A stretch of DNA of 64,000 nt from Taeniopygia guttata (taxonomy: Eukaryota > Chordata > Aves > Passeriformes > Estrildidae). Positions 12,721 through 25,910 of this stretch are shown piece after piece (positions within the stretch are counted from its first letter, which is position 1; the number at the start of each line of letters is the position of its first letter). Under the pieces are notes generated by a model. It was not told where the DNA came from, ran no database searches, and saw only the letters and a list, made by a program, of their open reading frames with translations. The stretch covers positions 99,632,501-99,696,500 of the forward strand of contig NC_133027.1 of the NCBI RefSeq assembly GCF_048771995.1, read 5' to 3'. Position numbers and translations under genes: made by a program.

Positions 12721-15221
12721 ACAAGCAAGCTCCAGAGAAAATGATTGGACTAAAGAATTTCATTAATTAATTTGGTATGCATAATGACTTTTAACAAACA
12801 CAGAAATATGTTAAATTATTTTTCAGCATTCTTTAATTTTCCTACTTTATTGATAAAAAGCAAATAAAATTTATAAAAATAAAGTTGAATTATGACAGAA
12901 TAAAATTATGTTTGCCATTGACAGTGACCACACACTCTGGCAATGCTCAATGCTGCTTCAAGTTCTTTGCACAAATATATTGAGAATCTGACTATCTTAT
13001 AGCTCTCTATATAATTTGTCGATTATTTATTCACACATTTATGTAATATTTATTTCTATTCATATATTACATATTTATGTAATTGTGATAAAAACAAATA
13101 CCACAGATTTTAAATAAAACCAGTCAATGCTACTTGAGTTCATTTGTGGGTATACTTTTCCCCCTTAAACCTATGGAAGTAGTCACTGCTTAGCTCAGGC
13201 TGCTGCAGCTACAGGCAGAGAGTGTGGAGGGCTGGAGTTGTCAGGGCACCAGAGATTCGGACGTGAGACAGAAGTGCGTGGGAGATGATGAGTCCCACAG
13301 CTCTGCAAGTCAAAAATAGCTAAATAAATGCCAGTTGTTTAATTTTCTCTTCCTGCACACAATATATAGACTGACTGTGGGCAGTGCTACTATCTGAAAA
13401 AAAGCGTTTGCAAGTGGCTGAGCTAGCTTTTATTGGGTAGGAAAGTGGGAGGCAGTGAGGAGGCAGCAGTAGAAATTGTGGATTTTCCATGCTTTGGAAA
13501 AAAGTCACATCAAATGTGTGTGTGAAAGCTGCTGGGTGATACAGTGCATAGTGCTGAGGCAACATTGTTCTGCTTTCTGAACTGACTGAAGAGCAGATTT
13601 GACATCTAGCAATGCCAGCCATGGAACATGGTGAGCAAATTTGGAACAAAAAAACACCCAGTGGGGGCAGGGGAAGAGGGAATACTGGTTACTCAGCATG
13701 GTCAGGATGAGGCTCTGGCTCAGTCAAAGACACATCTCTGTTCTTCTCTCAGGGAGAGTCTGACAGGGAATTGCTCTGTGGTGTAAGCACCACCCCTCCT
13801 TAGATGTTACTAATGGTGCAAGCCAGCTAATGAAAGACCAGTGTGTGCTGCAATTTTTGCTTGGGAAGTGCAAGGGCACAGAAAAGAAGAGGAAGAGGAT
13901 ATCTGTGGGGCTTTGTGGCAATGGTCACACTGGGGCAATGAGGTGCATAGGGTGGCAGAATTGCTCGCAGGACTGTCCTGCACTGCGCTGCTGGAGTTGA
14001 GCAGCCCTGAGACTTCCCCTGAGTGTGCCAACGCAAAAGATCTCCCACTGAGGTCTTGGAAGCCAGGAGAAGGTGAGTAGCCATGGAGCAGAGCTAAGGA
14101 CAAGGACTCTTAAAGAATTGCTGCCAAAAGACAGTACAGTGGAAACCAATGCATGTAACACTGCTTAATTAGACAGTGCTTAATTATATATATTATACCT
14201 AAAAGTAGAGAACAATGAGTAGGAGTAGCCAATATGAGTTGGTTGCCTGCAAAGTAAAAAATTCCCTAGGTACTGTAGTTGGGTAAGAGAATTTCATCTT
14301 AGTTGTTTGTTTCTGCTTTTTCTTTTTTTGGAAACCTGAAAAGCTTCTCTGGTGAATTTGCATAGCCGTCAACTTGCTGAGGGTAATGCTACTAACTATG
14401 CTGCTGAGAGAAGTCCTCCCAAAAGACTAAAACCTGTGGGCTTTCTTTCTTTTCACATTACTGATTCATCGCTTGCTCTCCTCCCTCAAGACTTAGAGTA
14501 CGTCACGACCTGACTGGAGGAGCTGCCTGTCATACTTCCAGTTAATCAATGACCTACTTTATCATTGCAGCTAAAGCACGGGCTCAAAGAGACACTTCCT
14601 GCGTCGAGTGAAGACCTGATCAATAACAGACATGAAGGACACGGCAGGGAACAGGATTGTGGGAGAGTGAATAATTTTTACCAAATGTCATTTCAGGGTA
14701 CCTCCTCTTGCTAGTCTTGTCTATTTTAGGTACAACAGGATGTCATCATTCTGGCTATTCTTGCAAATACAGATGTACAGATTGTGGAAATATACTAAGC
14801 ACTGAACTAGGAGACTTTCAAATAAATATTAGCACATCAGAATGAAATACAACAAATTTTATTTTCCTTCCATGACTTTTAATTATGTGCATCTTCTTTG
14901 AGATAATGGCAAGGACAATGCCATTCAGCTGGCCTCAGAAACCTAAGAGGAAGAGTGAGTTGAATTTTTTTTTTTTCTGCTGGACTAACAAAAGGCAACT
15001 TGTTTATGAAACTGTTTTGTAAGACTGTGATCACTTTTGGAAACAGACCTATTCATTAGTGTATTCTGTATCACAAACATGTAACTTAATTACAGAAAAT
15101 ACCACTTGTTACTTTATAAGCACCTCTGCTAAACTGCCAAGAATAGAAGAGAAATCAATTGGGTTCTACTTTGTCTCACATATCACTAAGGGCATTACTA
15201 TTATGTATTTATTACTTATAT
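12721..15221. other. Noncoding stretch with a GC-richer pocket
   Basis: The segment about 13180-14090 is clearly richer in G and C than its surroundings. It therefore carries overlapping open frames in several phases on both strands (for example 13810-14161 minus and 13841-14080 plus). The mutual overlap and lack of any known motif argue that these are chance frames. No repeat family recognised. Confidence 0.5.
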
Positions 15222-15260
15222 TATGTATGTATGTATGTATGTATGTATGTATGTATGTAT

Positions 15261-15321
<61 letters not shown>
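15222..15321. repeat. Compound microsatellite (TATG)n(GATA)n
   Basis: About ten TATG units (15222-15260) run directly into about fifteen perfect GATA units (15261-15320). The array is uninterrupted, so it is probably young and length-variable. The plus-strand frame ending here has a Tyr-Val-Cys-Met repeat tail that is simply translated microsatellite. Confidence 0.97.
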
Positions 15322-15322
<1 letters not shown>

Positions 15323-18300
15323 GTGAATTATGCTTCTGAAACCTTTTTTAGCCAGTAGACTCAGTGGAAACTCACCAAAACCATAACCACCGCTGCACAG
15401 GCACAGCTGAAGAACAATTTGACAGAGCTTCTGTTGTCACTGTCAGAACAAGGGTTGAAAAGATCTTGAGTTTGAAATCTGGGCTGAGTTTGGATGTCTC
15501 GTAACTGAATAATGTATTAGGTCTCAGTTCATCTCACCTGGATGCAGGCAAATGTCTGAATTGATCAGAAGGGTAAAAAGTAACCCCAAAGTCTGCATAG
15601 GGTTAGTCACAAGAAATGGACTGAGTCAGTGCAACTAAGAAGATGCACTTCCTGAATTGTTTTTCCTAATATCATCTGTCTTTCTCCTAATATCCATATT
15701 TAGGCAGGATAACATGCAGTCCTGTCACAGGTGACAGAAAAATACAGGTAATACCTGTAAAGCAATCAAAAGTTTTGTATATTAAGACAAATGGCAATGG
15801 GCTAAGATCCTAAATGAGCATCTCAGTTTCAATTCCTTGCCAACAATGGGACATTTTGCAGAGTAATATTTCACAAAGAATGTATTGGTATGTAAGAAGT
15901 GTATGATTTTAAAATATCACATTTTAAGTGATATAACTGGAAAATGTAGGAGTACAGTAGTGGAGTGGTTAGAAGGGGTTGCTACTATGTTACAAAGATG
16001 ACTGAGATTGTTCCAAAAGAGTGGCTCCTCTCAGAACTGTAAGCATGAAGTTGGACTAAAGAGTTAAAAGCAGATTAGAGTTAGCTACATGGCTCTCTGG
16101 TGTGACAGAAATGGATGTATTTTAACTGTTGTAGCTCAAAGGGCTCCAAAGATCACACAGGCCAAGGATGCTGATTATAATTCAATTTATAAGATAAGGC
16201 TATGCTGAAAGAAACCCTATTTATTTAGTTGCAAACTTAATAATTAGATACGGAAATTAGCAGCCATGGGTCACATAACACCATCATTTTGAGAATAACC
16301 TCATTGAAAGAGCTGATCTGAACTGAAAAACACAAGGAACTGCTGAACAGAACATAACAGATTTAAGAAATAAAATGATATTGAAATGACCACATTCCGG
16401 GGAAATTAAAATCTGCTCCCACACTCTCTTTGTTCAGACTCTCATAAGCTAAATCTCCCTGATTTTTCCTGGACATTTAAGATAGTTAAACTTCCATGTT
16501 GCCAGCCCTTCTTCGGTCACTGCTGCACAGAGCAGAGCAGAAGATGGCCTGCTTCATTCACCCTGGGTGTGGAAAGACTTGCAGGAATAGAATACACAGT
16601 TCCTTCCAAAGAAAGCAAATTTATTAGTTGTTTCCTTAGTTAAGTGCAACCTAGTGGGCCTTTTTGCTCCATTTTTACCGATCTTCAAACAACTGTCCTG
16701 TTCTGTGAATGAGGTGTTTTTCACTGAAATCATGCAACCACTTAAAAGTGATGTCTTGTTTCCTGTTTCTATTCCCTGTCTCAGTGAGACACAGACCCTG
16801 CAACCCCCTCTGAAGCCTTTCAGTCTGCTGTGGGTGTCCCTGGGTCTCAGCCTCCTGCCTCTTGCATTTCTTGCTCTTCAAATGATTCTCACCCCTACAA
16901 GCAGAAGAAGGACATGTGCCTGAAAAGTCCTGTATTAGCAACAAAACCTTCAAGTTTCTAACAGCTTCTAAAGTTAGAATATCCTGGGCACTCACTGGAA
17001 ATGGAAGCCCCTCTGCATTTCTACAGCCAGTCCCTATGAGCACCCTAGGGAACTGAGACCCATGCCTCAGTGCACAAACAGGGATGGGGGAGGAACAGAA
17101 CTGCTTTCTGCATTGCTGGTGGCTGGGGACAACATTGCTGAGCTTCCTCAGACCCAAACTGTTTTCCCTGCACCAAAAGCCTCCATGACCAGCTCAGAAC
17201 AGGGATTGTGCAGCAGTGGGGAAAACATTCAGTCAGTGAGGAGCAGAAAGTGCTTCAGGGACTGTTGTTCACATGCTTGGGGTATCTCACACTACTTGCT
17301 AGTGCTTTTCTGGACCATGACATCCAGAATCCCACACCAGAGATATGGCCATAACTGACCTAGTTCAAGCTGAAAACCCATCAAAAATTTAGCAAAGACA
17401 TCACCTTTTCTTGGTGCTTATGTCAGATTCTGCATGAGCCAAGGGCTGAATCTCCACCATGAGGATTTGCCTCCATTTTCCATGGCAGTGATGTTTGCAA
17501 TGATTTGGCAATGATGTTGCCAAATGATTACTTGGATTCACAAAAAGCTGCTGAGTTACTCTGTTGTAATGTTAAGCAAAAAGATCCACTGGAAATGCAC
17601 CAATAAAAATTACAACAAAGGACAATTTCTTTCTTCTCTTATTCACACAAAGAATGTCTTAAAAGGTGAACTGCTGACTGAGGCACCACTCCAGCTGGGA
17701 TGAGGATAATTTGGGGTTGGTAGCTGTAATAGCTTCTAAGAGAAATTATTTTGATGCCAGTAGTGCAGCTCTAACTGATTTTCATCTGCACTTTTATTCA
17801 AGCAATTACAAAATAACGTAGTCTCTGGTATGTGAAAGCATCCAAAGCTGGGACAGGAGTTAGGAACTTAACAAGTCAAGGTACCTAGCATTTGGATAAA
17901 ATCCAAAGGTCCCAGGATTAGAAATGTTAAGTTCTTGTCTTACCTATAACTGGCACAGTGGCCTGCCACAGAGCCCACCATGCATTTGAGTCACTCCAGA
18001 GCCTGGGAGGCAGCTCTACCTCATGCCCAGGTCTTCCCAGCACTGCCAACACTTTTACAGAAGTGCCAGAAGTAGGACTGCTGCAGCCATTTCCCAGTGA
18101 TGTATCTCACCAAAAAGAGTAGGGTTGCAATGAGGGAAATCTTTTGCTGTTGACAGGATTTAGTGATTCAAGACTAGATCTAACATTTGAGATGAGACTC
18201 CCAGTGTCTCAGAAAGGCTGAAAAATCTGATTACAGATGAGGTGAAATGGGAAAAGATTTTGAATAGCTTTGCAGATGTCAGGAATGTTTTGTTGACCAG

Positions 18301-18513
18301 AAAGAGCTACTTCAGCCATCCACAATTCCATAAAGGATAGTAACTTAAAAGGAGGAAAAATAGGTTATAAGGAAAGCATAAACAAATTGTCATTCAGGAA
18401 GATTCTTTTGTCAGTAAACATTTCTGGAGAGATATTTGTCTCTAATAAACAGAAGATCTTGGAATACCCTTACACTATTTCATAAAATGTGCATTCACTT
18501 ATTTATAGCATAA
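15322..18513. other. Noncoding stretch, no gene recognised
   Basis: Contains the longest uninterrupted frame of the window (minus strand, 16675-17157, 160 codons). It has no signal peptide, membrane span, zinc finger or other motif that I recognise, and a plus-strand frame overlaps it. No interspersed repeat recognised. Confidence 0.5.
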
Positions 18514-18932
18514 CAGAAGCACAGAATGGTTTGGTTGGAAGGGGCCTTAAAGATCACCTTTCTCCAATCTCCCTGCCAGGGGCAGGGACACCTATTACAC
18601 CAGGCTGCTCAAAGTCCCCTCCAACCTTAAATACTTCCAGGGATGGGGCATCCACAGCTTCTCTGTGCAGGGTGTTCCAGTGCCTCACCATTGTCACAGT
18701 AAAGAATATCTTCTTAAATATAGACTATCTAATCTGAACTTTCCCTCTGTCAGTTTAAAGCCATTTTTGCTCAGTCTATCACTACCTGCCTATGGAAAAA
18801 ACCCTTCCCAAAAATCTCTTGTAGCCTCCTTTTGGTAGTAGAAGGTGCTATAAGGTTTTCCTGGAGCCTTTTCTTCTCCAGGCTGAACAACCCCAGCTCT
18901 CTCAACCTGTCTTCATAGGAGAGGTGCTCCAA
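18514..18932 (-). mobile_element. CR1 LINE, 5'-truncated 3' fragment
   Basis: The plus strand reads the bird CR1 3' end in reverse. It begins at the terminal CACAGAATGGTTTGG-type sequence and continues through the conserved segments GGGACACC, AGGGATGGGGCATCCAC, CTGTGCAGGGTGTTCCAGTG, AGTTTAAAGCCATT and CAGGCTGAACAACCCCAGCT. It stops at about 18932, where CR1 similarity is lost. The fragment covers the 3'UTR and the last part of ORF2, is diverged and cannot move. 5' truncation is usual for CR1. Confidence 0.95.
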
Positions 18933-21900
18933 TATTGAGAAATTTTACTGTGTTATAGAGTACTTATTTGTACAAGCATCGTACTTGCATTATGCAAAAT
19001 TTTCAGCTAAACACATTGGGTTTTGCAGAGCATTTAAAATATGTGAATGTAGGTGAGCTGGAAATGAAGACCATTTGGTGTTAGTTATATCCTATGTTCT
19101 TTCTCTACATATTTTAGTCATGTAATATACATGTAAAAGAATAAAATTAACTGTCATTGTTTTCCTTAGGACAAGGAAGTCCTCTTTCCAGCAGCTCTCA
19201 ATCTGGCCCTGCAGCTTTGGCTGTCTGCCAGACAAGTTAGTGCTGGTATCATGTAGGCTAATGCAACTCTTGAATCACTCGACTATATTTAGATGCTTGT
19301 CTCAGAATTGTCTCCAAACATTTAAATAGACCTTACAAAGATGCTTTACAGGTTTTGTGGGGTTTTGTTTTTTAAATCAGGCACACGTTTTAATTTGGCT
19401 TTTAAAATTTCCTCAGTAAAATTGAATTAATATTCATAGTTACTCATTCAAAAAAAAAATTCTAAACAATGTTTTCCTAGCATGGTGCGCATTCAGCAAT
19501 GTAGATGTTTGAGTGCCTGGATGCAGGAGCAACATGCAGAGCCACTGGTTCTGGCAGCCCCCAGAAGAAACACACAGCAAAATCTGTGCAACTCAGTATT
19601 ATATAATCCCAAACACAATGGCTGTGGAGGTATTGTCTCTTCAGGGCACACACCCAGATCTACTCATTTGGAAAGGGACTTCAGACCTGAGGGAAATCAA
19701 AGGCACCCATCTGTGTTATCTTCTCTCTATCCTTTCCTTCCTCAAAGTGAAGGATGTTTGGGAAGTAGGAAGAGGCCAGCAAAGCAGGTTTGCAGGTCTC
19801 ACCACCTTTTTCAGTGACCCCACACTTGGTGTTTGAGCTGCCTTTCTGAGTAGTTGATGGTATGGTTGTGTTATGGTTGTGTTATTTGTTATGTGATGAG
19901 CTATAACTATGGACAAGTCAGCCATGAGAGGTGGATCCCAGGCAGAAATGTCCCGATTCACTTTTAGGTGGCAGTCAGGTCCAGTGACAAATCTGACAAG
20001 CAGAGATTGAAGCTTGATTGGCACAACCCACTCACTGTTGAGAAACTATAGGCTCACAGAAAGTCCAAAAGACTCACGTGAAACACTAGGGAAAAGATAT
20101 GACTCCAAGGCATTTCTGAACCTCTGGGAAGAAAATCCCATTTTCTGAGCTGAACCCCACACCAGTGATTTTTCTTTAAAGGATATTGAGAGAAAGCTGT
20201 CCAACAGAGGGTAAGCTCATGGATGTTTTGGAGTTCATTATGCACAGTAAATATTGGTATCTGATTATCAGTGTATAGAAACTTCCCTGCTGCAGAGCTT
20301 CAGAAACTGAAAGCAAAGGCTATAACTGGTGTGTTTGAGAAACACCACAGAGAAGAATTGGGTAAGCAACCAGTCGAACAAGATTTATGAGAATACATAT
20401 GAACACTTCAGTTGTAAACAGCTGAGACAAACAACCCCACAGTTTAATTAGTGTCGGGGATGTACAGTCCCTGCTGCCATACTGAAGAAAATGATGTGTT
20501 TGTGTGAGAAGCAGAAAGTTTGGAGTGAGCTGGAGACTGTGTTGACCTCCTCACACTCCATACATCACTTGGGATGGTAACAGCTGACTCCACTCATGTT
20601 TTGTCTTCTTACAATGGATGGTTAATATTCACTCAGTAACTGTGGCAGCTAAGTTTGGTTTATTCTATATAATTAACGAGTTTGTTCCAGAAATACATAC
20701 TGCAGCATCCTTTACATTTTTCTCTGAAGCATCTGATATTGGCCAGGGTCAGATCCTAGATTATTTTGGACCAGCTTGGAAATTCTTCCTTGTTTTATTA
20801 AACAAAGTCATAACATTTTCCTTGCATATGGCAAATAGCCACATTTGAAGCTTAGAAAACAGTATGCTAGCAGCATCTACTCCAAAAGAATCTGAACAAT
20901 CTGGATCATACAATTCTACATATACATACAGATGTTTATGTTCATAAATATATGACTATATATTAAAAAAATATATGTACATAAATATATATATCTACAG
21001 GAAACAGTGTCTGAAATCCTGCATGAGATCCCTAAGGAAAAGCATAGAAATTGTCTTGTGCAGAACTCACTCCATAGCAACAGAAGGAAGGAGAATTTTG
21101 ACAAACTGCTGCAAAACCAGGGTTCCCATTAGTAGCTCCCATGCACAGCATCTCCCCTGCATCAGGCCTCAGCTGAGGGTATGCAGCACTCCACACAGCA
21201 GCACTCCTAAGTGGGTGCCTTAGAGTTGAGAAGGACTGAATTTGCACCAGAAGACAGAAGTGTTCATTCACAGCCAGAAGAAATGGAAAGTTTGCAATGA
21301 AAGTCATCCAGTGGAAGATGGGGAAACAAGGAACTGCTGAGTCCAAAAGGACAAAACTAAGCCCAGAGCTGTCTGAGAAACTGATGTCTCAAATCTGCTG
21401 ATGTCCATCAGTGCAACACCTGGGTTTCTTGGGTACTGACAAGATCTCAGTGATGTGGCACTCAGTTCAGGGAAAGGGAGGTGAAATAGGCTGCTCAGGA
21501 TAAAGCACTGAGTTTGACAGTGAACAGAGCATTCAGGCACCTTGTGTGAAAACAGCCAGACTTCAAAGACTATCACAGACATTGGCTGTCTCTGTTTAAC
21601 TCTATCAATTCTTTATTACATAATTCACTATCTTCCTCCTTTCGGGAAGGGAGGACATTTAGCTAGCTATAGTTGAATGTGAACTTGCACCTAATTTTGA
21701 AAAAATATGTTATTAAAAAGTGTAATTTCAGTTTGGATCTGAATTTTACTTCTGATCACTTTAGCATTTAAAATTATTTATCTGGAAGAAAGTCCTTCAC
21801 AATTGGGAATGTTTACTTGTGCATCTAAATTTAAAAGTAAAACTGATGTGAACCCATAGTCTATGTATACACCACACAATTACGCTTTCAGAGAGATGTA

Positions 21901-24900
21901 GACTTTCATTTCCCCATGTGGTCTGTGCCCAAGACTACAGCAAAATATTTTCCACATGCCAGAATTAAATTGTCAACCTTAATAGTAATTTCACCAGCAA
22001 AATGATTACATTGTCCAATGTCCAATGTCATTCATGGTTAATTTCTACCACGATAGTCTATCTCAGATTAAAGTTGATTACCTCTAGCTTTTTCAACAAA
22101 GGGGAAAAAAACCCATGCTTAGATAATACTGCAATCTGAATGCTTGCTGAAGCACAGTAATTTTTTGTTCTTCCTGTAAAGTCCATCTCTTTCAGTATCA
22201 TAAATATCCTTATAGCATGGTTTGAGATTATCTGTATCAGCCAAAGTCACTATTGAAATTAGCCTTTATTCAGTTAGTGTCAGGGGGCATTCAATTCTAA
22301 TTTTAATACCCTTCATCTCTATGCCTCAGAGTCAGACAAAGGAGTCCAAAGAATGACCTAAAAATCCTTATTTCAGAGGTGAGAAGGATTCCTGCTGAGC
22401 AGGAACTGGAGGGACTACTGTAGGTGTTGTTTGGTGACCTTTCACAAAGTCAGCAGTAGAAGGCATAGAATTGCACTGCTGATGATTGGAGACAGGCATA
22501 TTACTCTAATTAAGCTGCTTTGCTGGCAGTAGCCCAAAGTTAAGAGGGCATAAAGTTGGAATTCCTGCAAAGCAAGGTAGAAATGAAACAAAAAATCCTT
22601 TATGATATACTTTCCTTTAAGAACAATTACAATTAACTAAAGATGAGAGCAAGAGACTAGAGACTAGACATATTCTTTAAATTTGAGTACATTTCCTTAC
22701 AGTATTTTTTCTCCTGAACTTCATTCTCTGCCACTCATAAGCCAGGAAACAGTGATCTCCTCATAGACCTTTCTTAGTATCGGTTTCCAGGGAGTGGCTC
22801 AGCCTATGAGCTACTATTCCACTCCGTGCTGCCATTTGCTGTCCTTTCCTTGAAGATTAGTCAAAACACCTGCCCTAGCAGTTTGAATTACCTGACTTTG
22901 GAAGATACTGCTGTGTACACAGCATCAAGTTCCCCCTTTGGAGAGCACATTGAGAATGAACAACTCAATATCTCACTTGCAGAATGTGATGCACAGGCCA
23001 GTTATTGTCGGTGAAGAGATCTCACAATTTTTCTTTTCAATGGCAGAGTGTTTTAAGGGAAGATTGAAAGAGATGAATGGTCCTTACAATCTGCAAAGTA
23101 GTGGCCTGTTCTCAGCAGAAGTGTGATATGAAAAGAAGTGGAAGTCACAAGTGGGAGAAGATGACAAAAGAAGTAGGCAGCAGAAAATGCACGGAACAGA
23201 TCAGGACTGACTCATACAGCTTTTCAAGTCTGTGTATTTCTTTGGAGGACTACTAGAAATCTACTTGCCTCATGGTCAATTGCTGCACACAGCCTTGCTT
23301 TCCAGTTTTCTGCCATTCTGTAGGCATAAACCTCCTTCCTCATATGCAAGCTCTATAGAACAAGCTGGGAATGTGAGGAGAAGGAAAAGGGTATTTCCTG
23401 ATCTGCAGGAAACTGGAATTGACCACTCCATCCTTGTACTTCTCTATCCTTTAACTGTATTGATGTCAGTGTTCTCCTCACCTTTCCAATATTTCTTTGC
23501 TATTGAGAATGAAGTCCCTAGAGCATCCAGAGCTGGCTGGATCGATATAAAAGAAGCAGGGAAAGGATAATCCTCTGCATTTTAGAGCCTTTCAGGGACA
23601 ACTACTCACCAAACACATGCTGGAAAACCAGATATCTTAGATGCCTCTATGATATCACATGGAGTAAGTGTGGGTAGAGTTCAGGACTTAGGTAGCTAAA
23701 AGCAAAAAGAACTTTCAGCAGAGCACTTGGACTAAACTTTTTACAGCCTGGAAACTTTGACATCTGCAGAATGCAATGCTTAGTTATTCAGCCTCTGTTT
23801 ACATCTCCTTCAGATCAAGCCATCTGCTACACTTCAGCTGTTGTGTTTTGATGCCAACCTCTCTGTAAGCAGGCTTGCATTGATTAGATTCCATCTAGCA
23901 GTGGAGCTGCTTCTCTGAGAAAGACTAGCTCAGTAGTGCCTTTTTTACTTCAGCTTGGACAAGAGAATATTGCTTTCTCATCGGAATCAAACTGACATAT
24001 CACACATCTACGAGTTGCCCACATCCATTCTTGCAAGTCCATTCATTCACCAGAAATTCCTATGATGTTACTTCACATTGCACTGCTGCAAAGGAGGAAA
24101 GCAGACCTATCCCATATGTGAATGGAAATCACAGATTTAGCAGTTAGATGTTCACTTTCTTGTACTTTTCACTGGCAGCTATTACATCCTAAGCAAAAGG
24201 AACTGTTTGATATATTAAGAGTGGGTCATTTTTAGAGGCTGAGCTGGCTGAGATGCAAAGATTTATTTACACCTTTTTTTTTTCCTCTGCTTTTATACTA
24301 TTTCTTGCTCTGCTTTTTTACTTTTTGTTATCCTTAAATCTTGGATAGTAGAGGAACCATTCAGTAAGCTACTAAATCATAGCCATGCAATGGAGTCTGA
24401 GTGGGAAGAGAAAGGATAGAAAACCCAAAAAATCCTGAGAGAAGTATAATAGGTATAGATCAGTGGGAGTGAAAATTTTGTCATCCTAAGACAGTAATGA
24501 TGCCTTCAGAAAGTAATTTTTAAGGTGAGGTTCTGAGTTTCTCACTGCATACCTAGAAACTGTTATTCTTTCATATAGTCAGAAATATCCTGCAATTGTT
24601 TCTGCCCGAGCAAAAGGAAAAGTAGGTATTGGAAGACTAGAAATGTGTCTAGTTTTATTTTCACATTTTATCTGCCTTCACCCTTCATATCCCATTTCAT
24701 ACCTTTTCCAACCATCATACTTTGTGGAAGGGGCTGTGCCTTCTAAGGACAGCATTTAGGACACTTGAGCACACTGGTAACATCAGCAATCAATAATAAT
24801 TCTATCCCTGAGCAGTCAATCAGCAAAGTACATCCTGCAGCTCAGCCATAGTAGACATAGGATCTGAATTCTGAAAATGTTTCCACAAAGTTGTTTTACA

Positions 24901-25868
24901 TAAATTAGTCAGAAGGTCCATGTTCTGAAGTGCAGCACATACATATGAGCTTTTAGGATTAAGGCCCAGGAGCAACATAAATTTTTCATAGAAGGAGAAG
25001 GACAAAAAGATGTATTCAGGCAATTTCCTTTACAAGAAAACCCCAGGAATTATAATGCGTATTTTAAACATTGTGATTGGAATCTAGGCTTTTGTTATAA
25101 AGCAAATATAGTTCAATATGCACGTCTTCCTCCATCTGCCAAAAGCTTGTTAGATGTACCAATCAATCAAACTTGCTGTTAAACATACAATGGGTAATAC
25201 CCACTTGTTCCCAAGTAAATTCACCAGATTCTGAAAATACAGTTTTTATTAGGTGGAGACTGAAACCCATGGCATTAATTTGGGGATTTGTAGTAATGCT
25301 CAGTGATTCTCGGTGAGTACAGAACTTAACCCTCCAGCATCCTGGGTGGCAGTCTCTTCTCATCGATTCCCTCAGGAATTATTGTTCAAGTCAGAAGTCC
25401 CACATGCTGCCTCTGTATTATTTCCCTCAACTGTTCCATCACAGCTCATGCTAAATTATTATTTTTCAGCATGGCACTATTTCCAGAAATATCCAGTGTT
25501 GTCTAAGGAATCTTTATTTAAATTGGGCTTTTTCAGCTCAGGGTATGCCAGGCAAAATTTGCCCCTGTTCATCTGCAGTGACAAGTTCTGGCCATCTCTT
25601 GTTGCAACGCCACATGCAGACAGGAAGCTCCTTTCACAGTAATTTGAGATCTCTGCAATTGCACCTATGAGAAGGCAACATTTTTGGGGGAGAGGTGATA
25701 TACCTTACCAAATCAAGCAGACCAGTTTTTGGTCCCACAGGGTCTGATCCCAGAAGTCTCATACAGATAGAATAAATTTTGTGCTAAGCATAGATTAAGC
25801 TATATCAATGTCACATAACAGGACGGGCACACAGAAATTTGAACATTTCTTGCAGACTCCTACAGCTT
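18933..25868. other. Noncoding stretch, no gene recognised
   Basis: No gene, repeat family or RNA gene recognised. Overlapping frames at 19482-19836 and 21032-21346 have no known motif. A, T-alternating sequence is present around 20935-21000, and a short tandem of about 11 bp occurs near 19860-19885. Confidence 0.55.
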
Positions 25869-25910
25869 AAAAACAAAACAAAACAAAACAAAACAAAACA
25901 AAACAAAAAA
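25869..25910. repeat. (AAAAC)n microsatellite
   Basis: Eight nearly perfect AAAAC units in a row, ending in an A run. This is simple-sequence DNA. There is no attached SINE or LINE body upstream that I recognise, so it need not be a retroposon tail. Confidence 0.95.

Noticed and set aside
13810-14161. Overlapping open frames on both strands in a GC-richer pocket.
   Set aside because: Three minus-strand frames and one plus-strand frame cover the same bases, none has a known motif, and raised GC alone explains them.
16675-17157. Longest open frame of the window (160 codons, minus strand).
   Set aside because: No recognisable domain or motif, an opposing frame overlaps it, and the region has slightly raised GC, which lengthens chance frames. 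No convincing splice or promoter context was seen.
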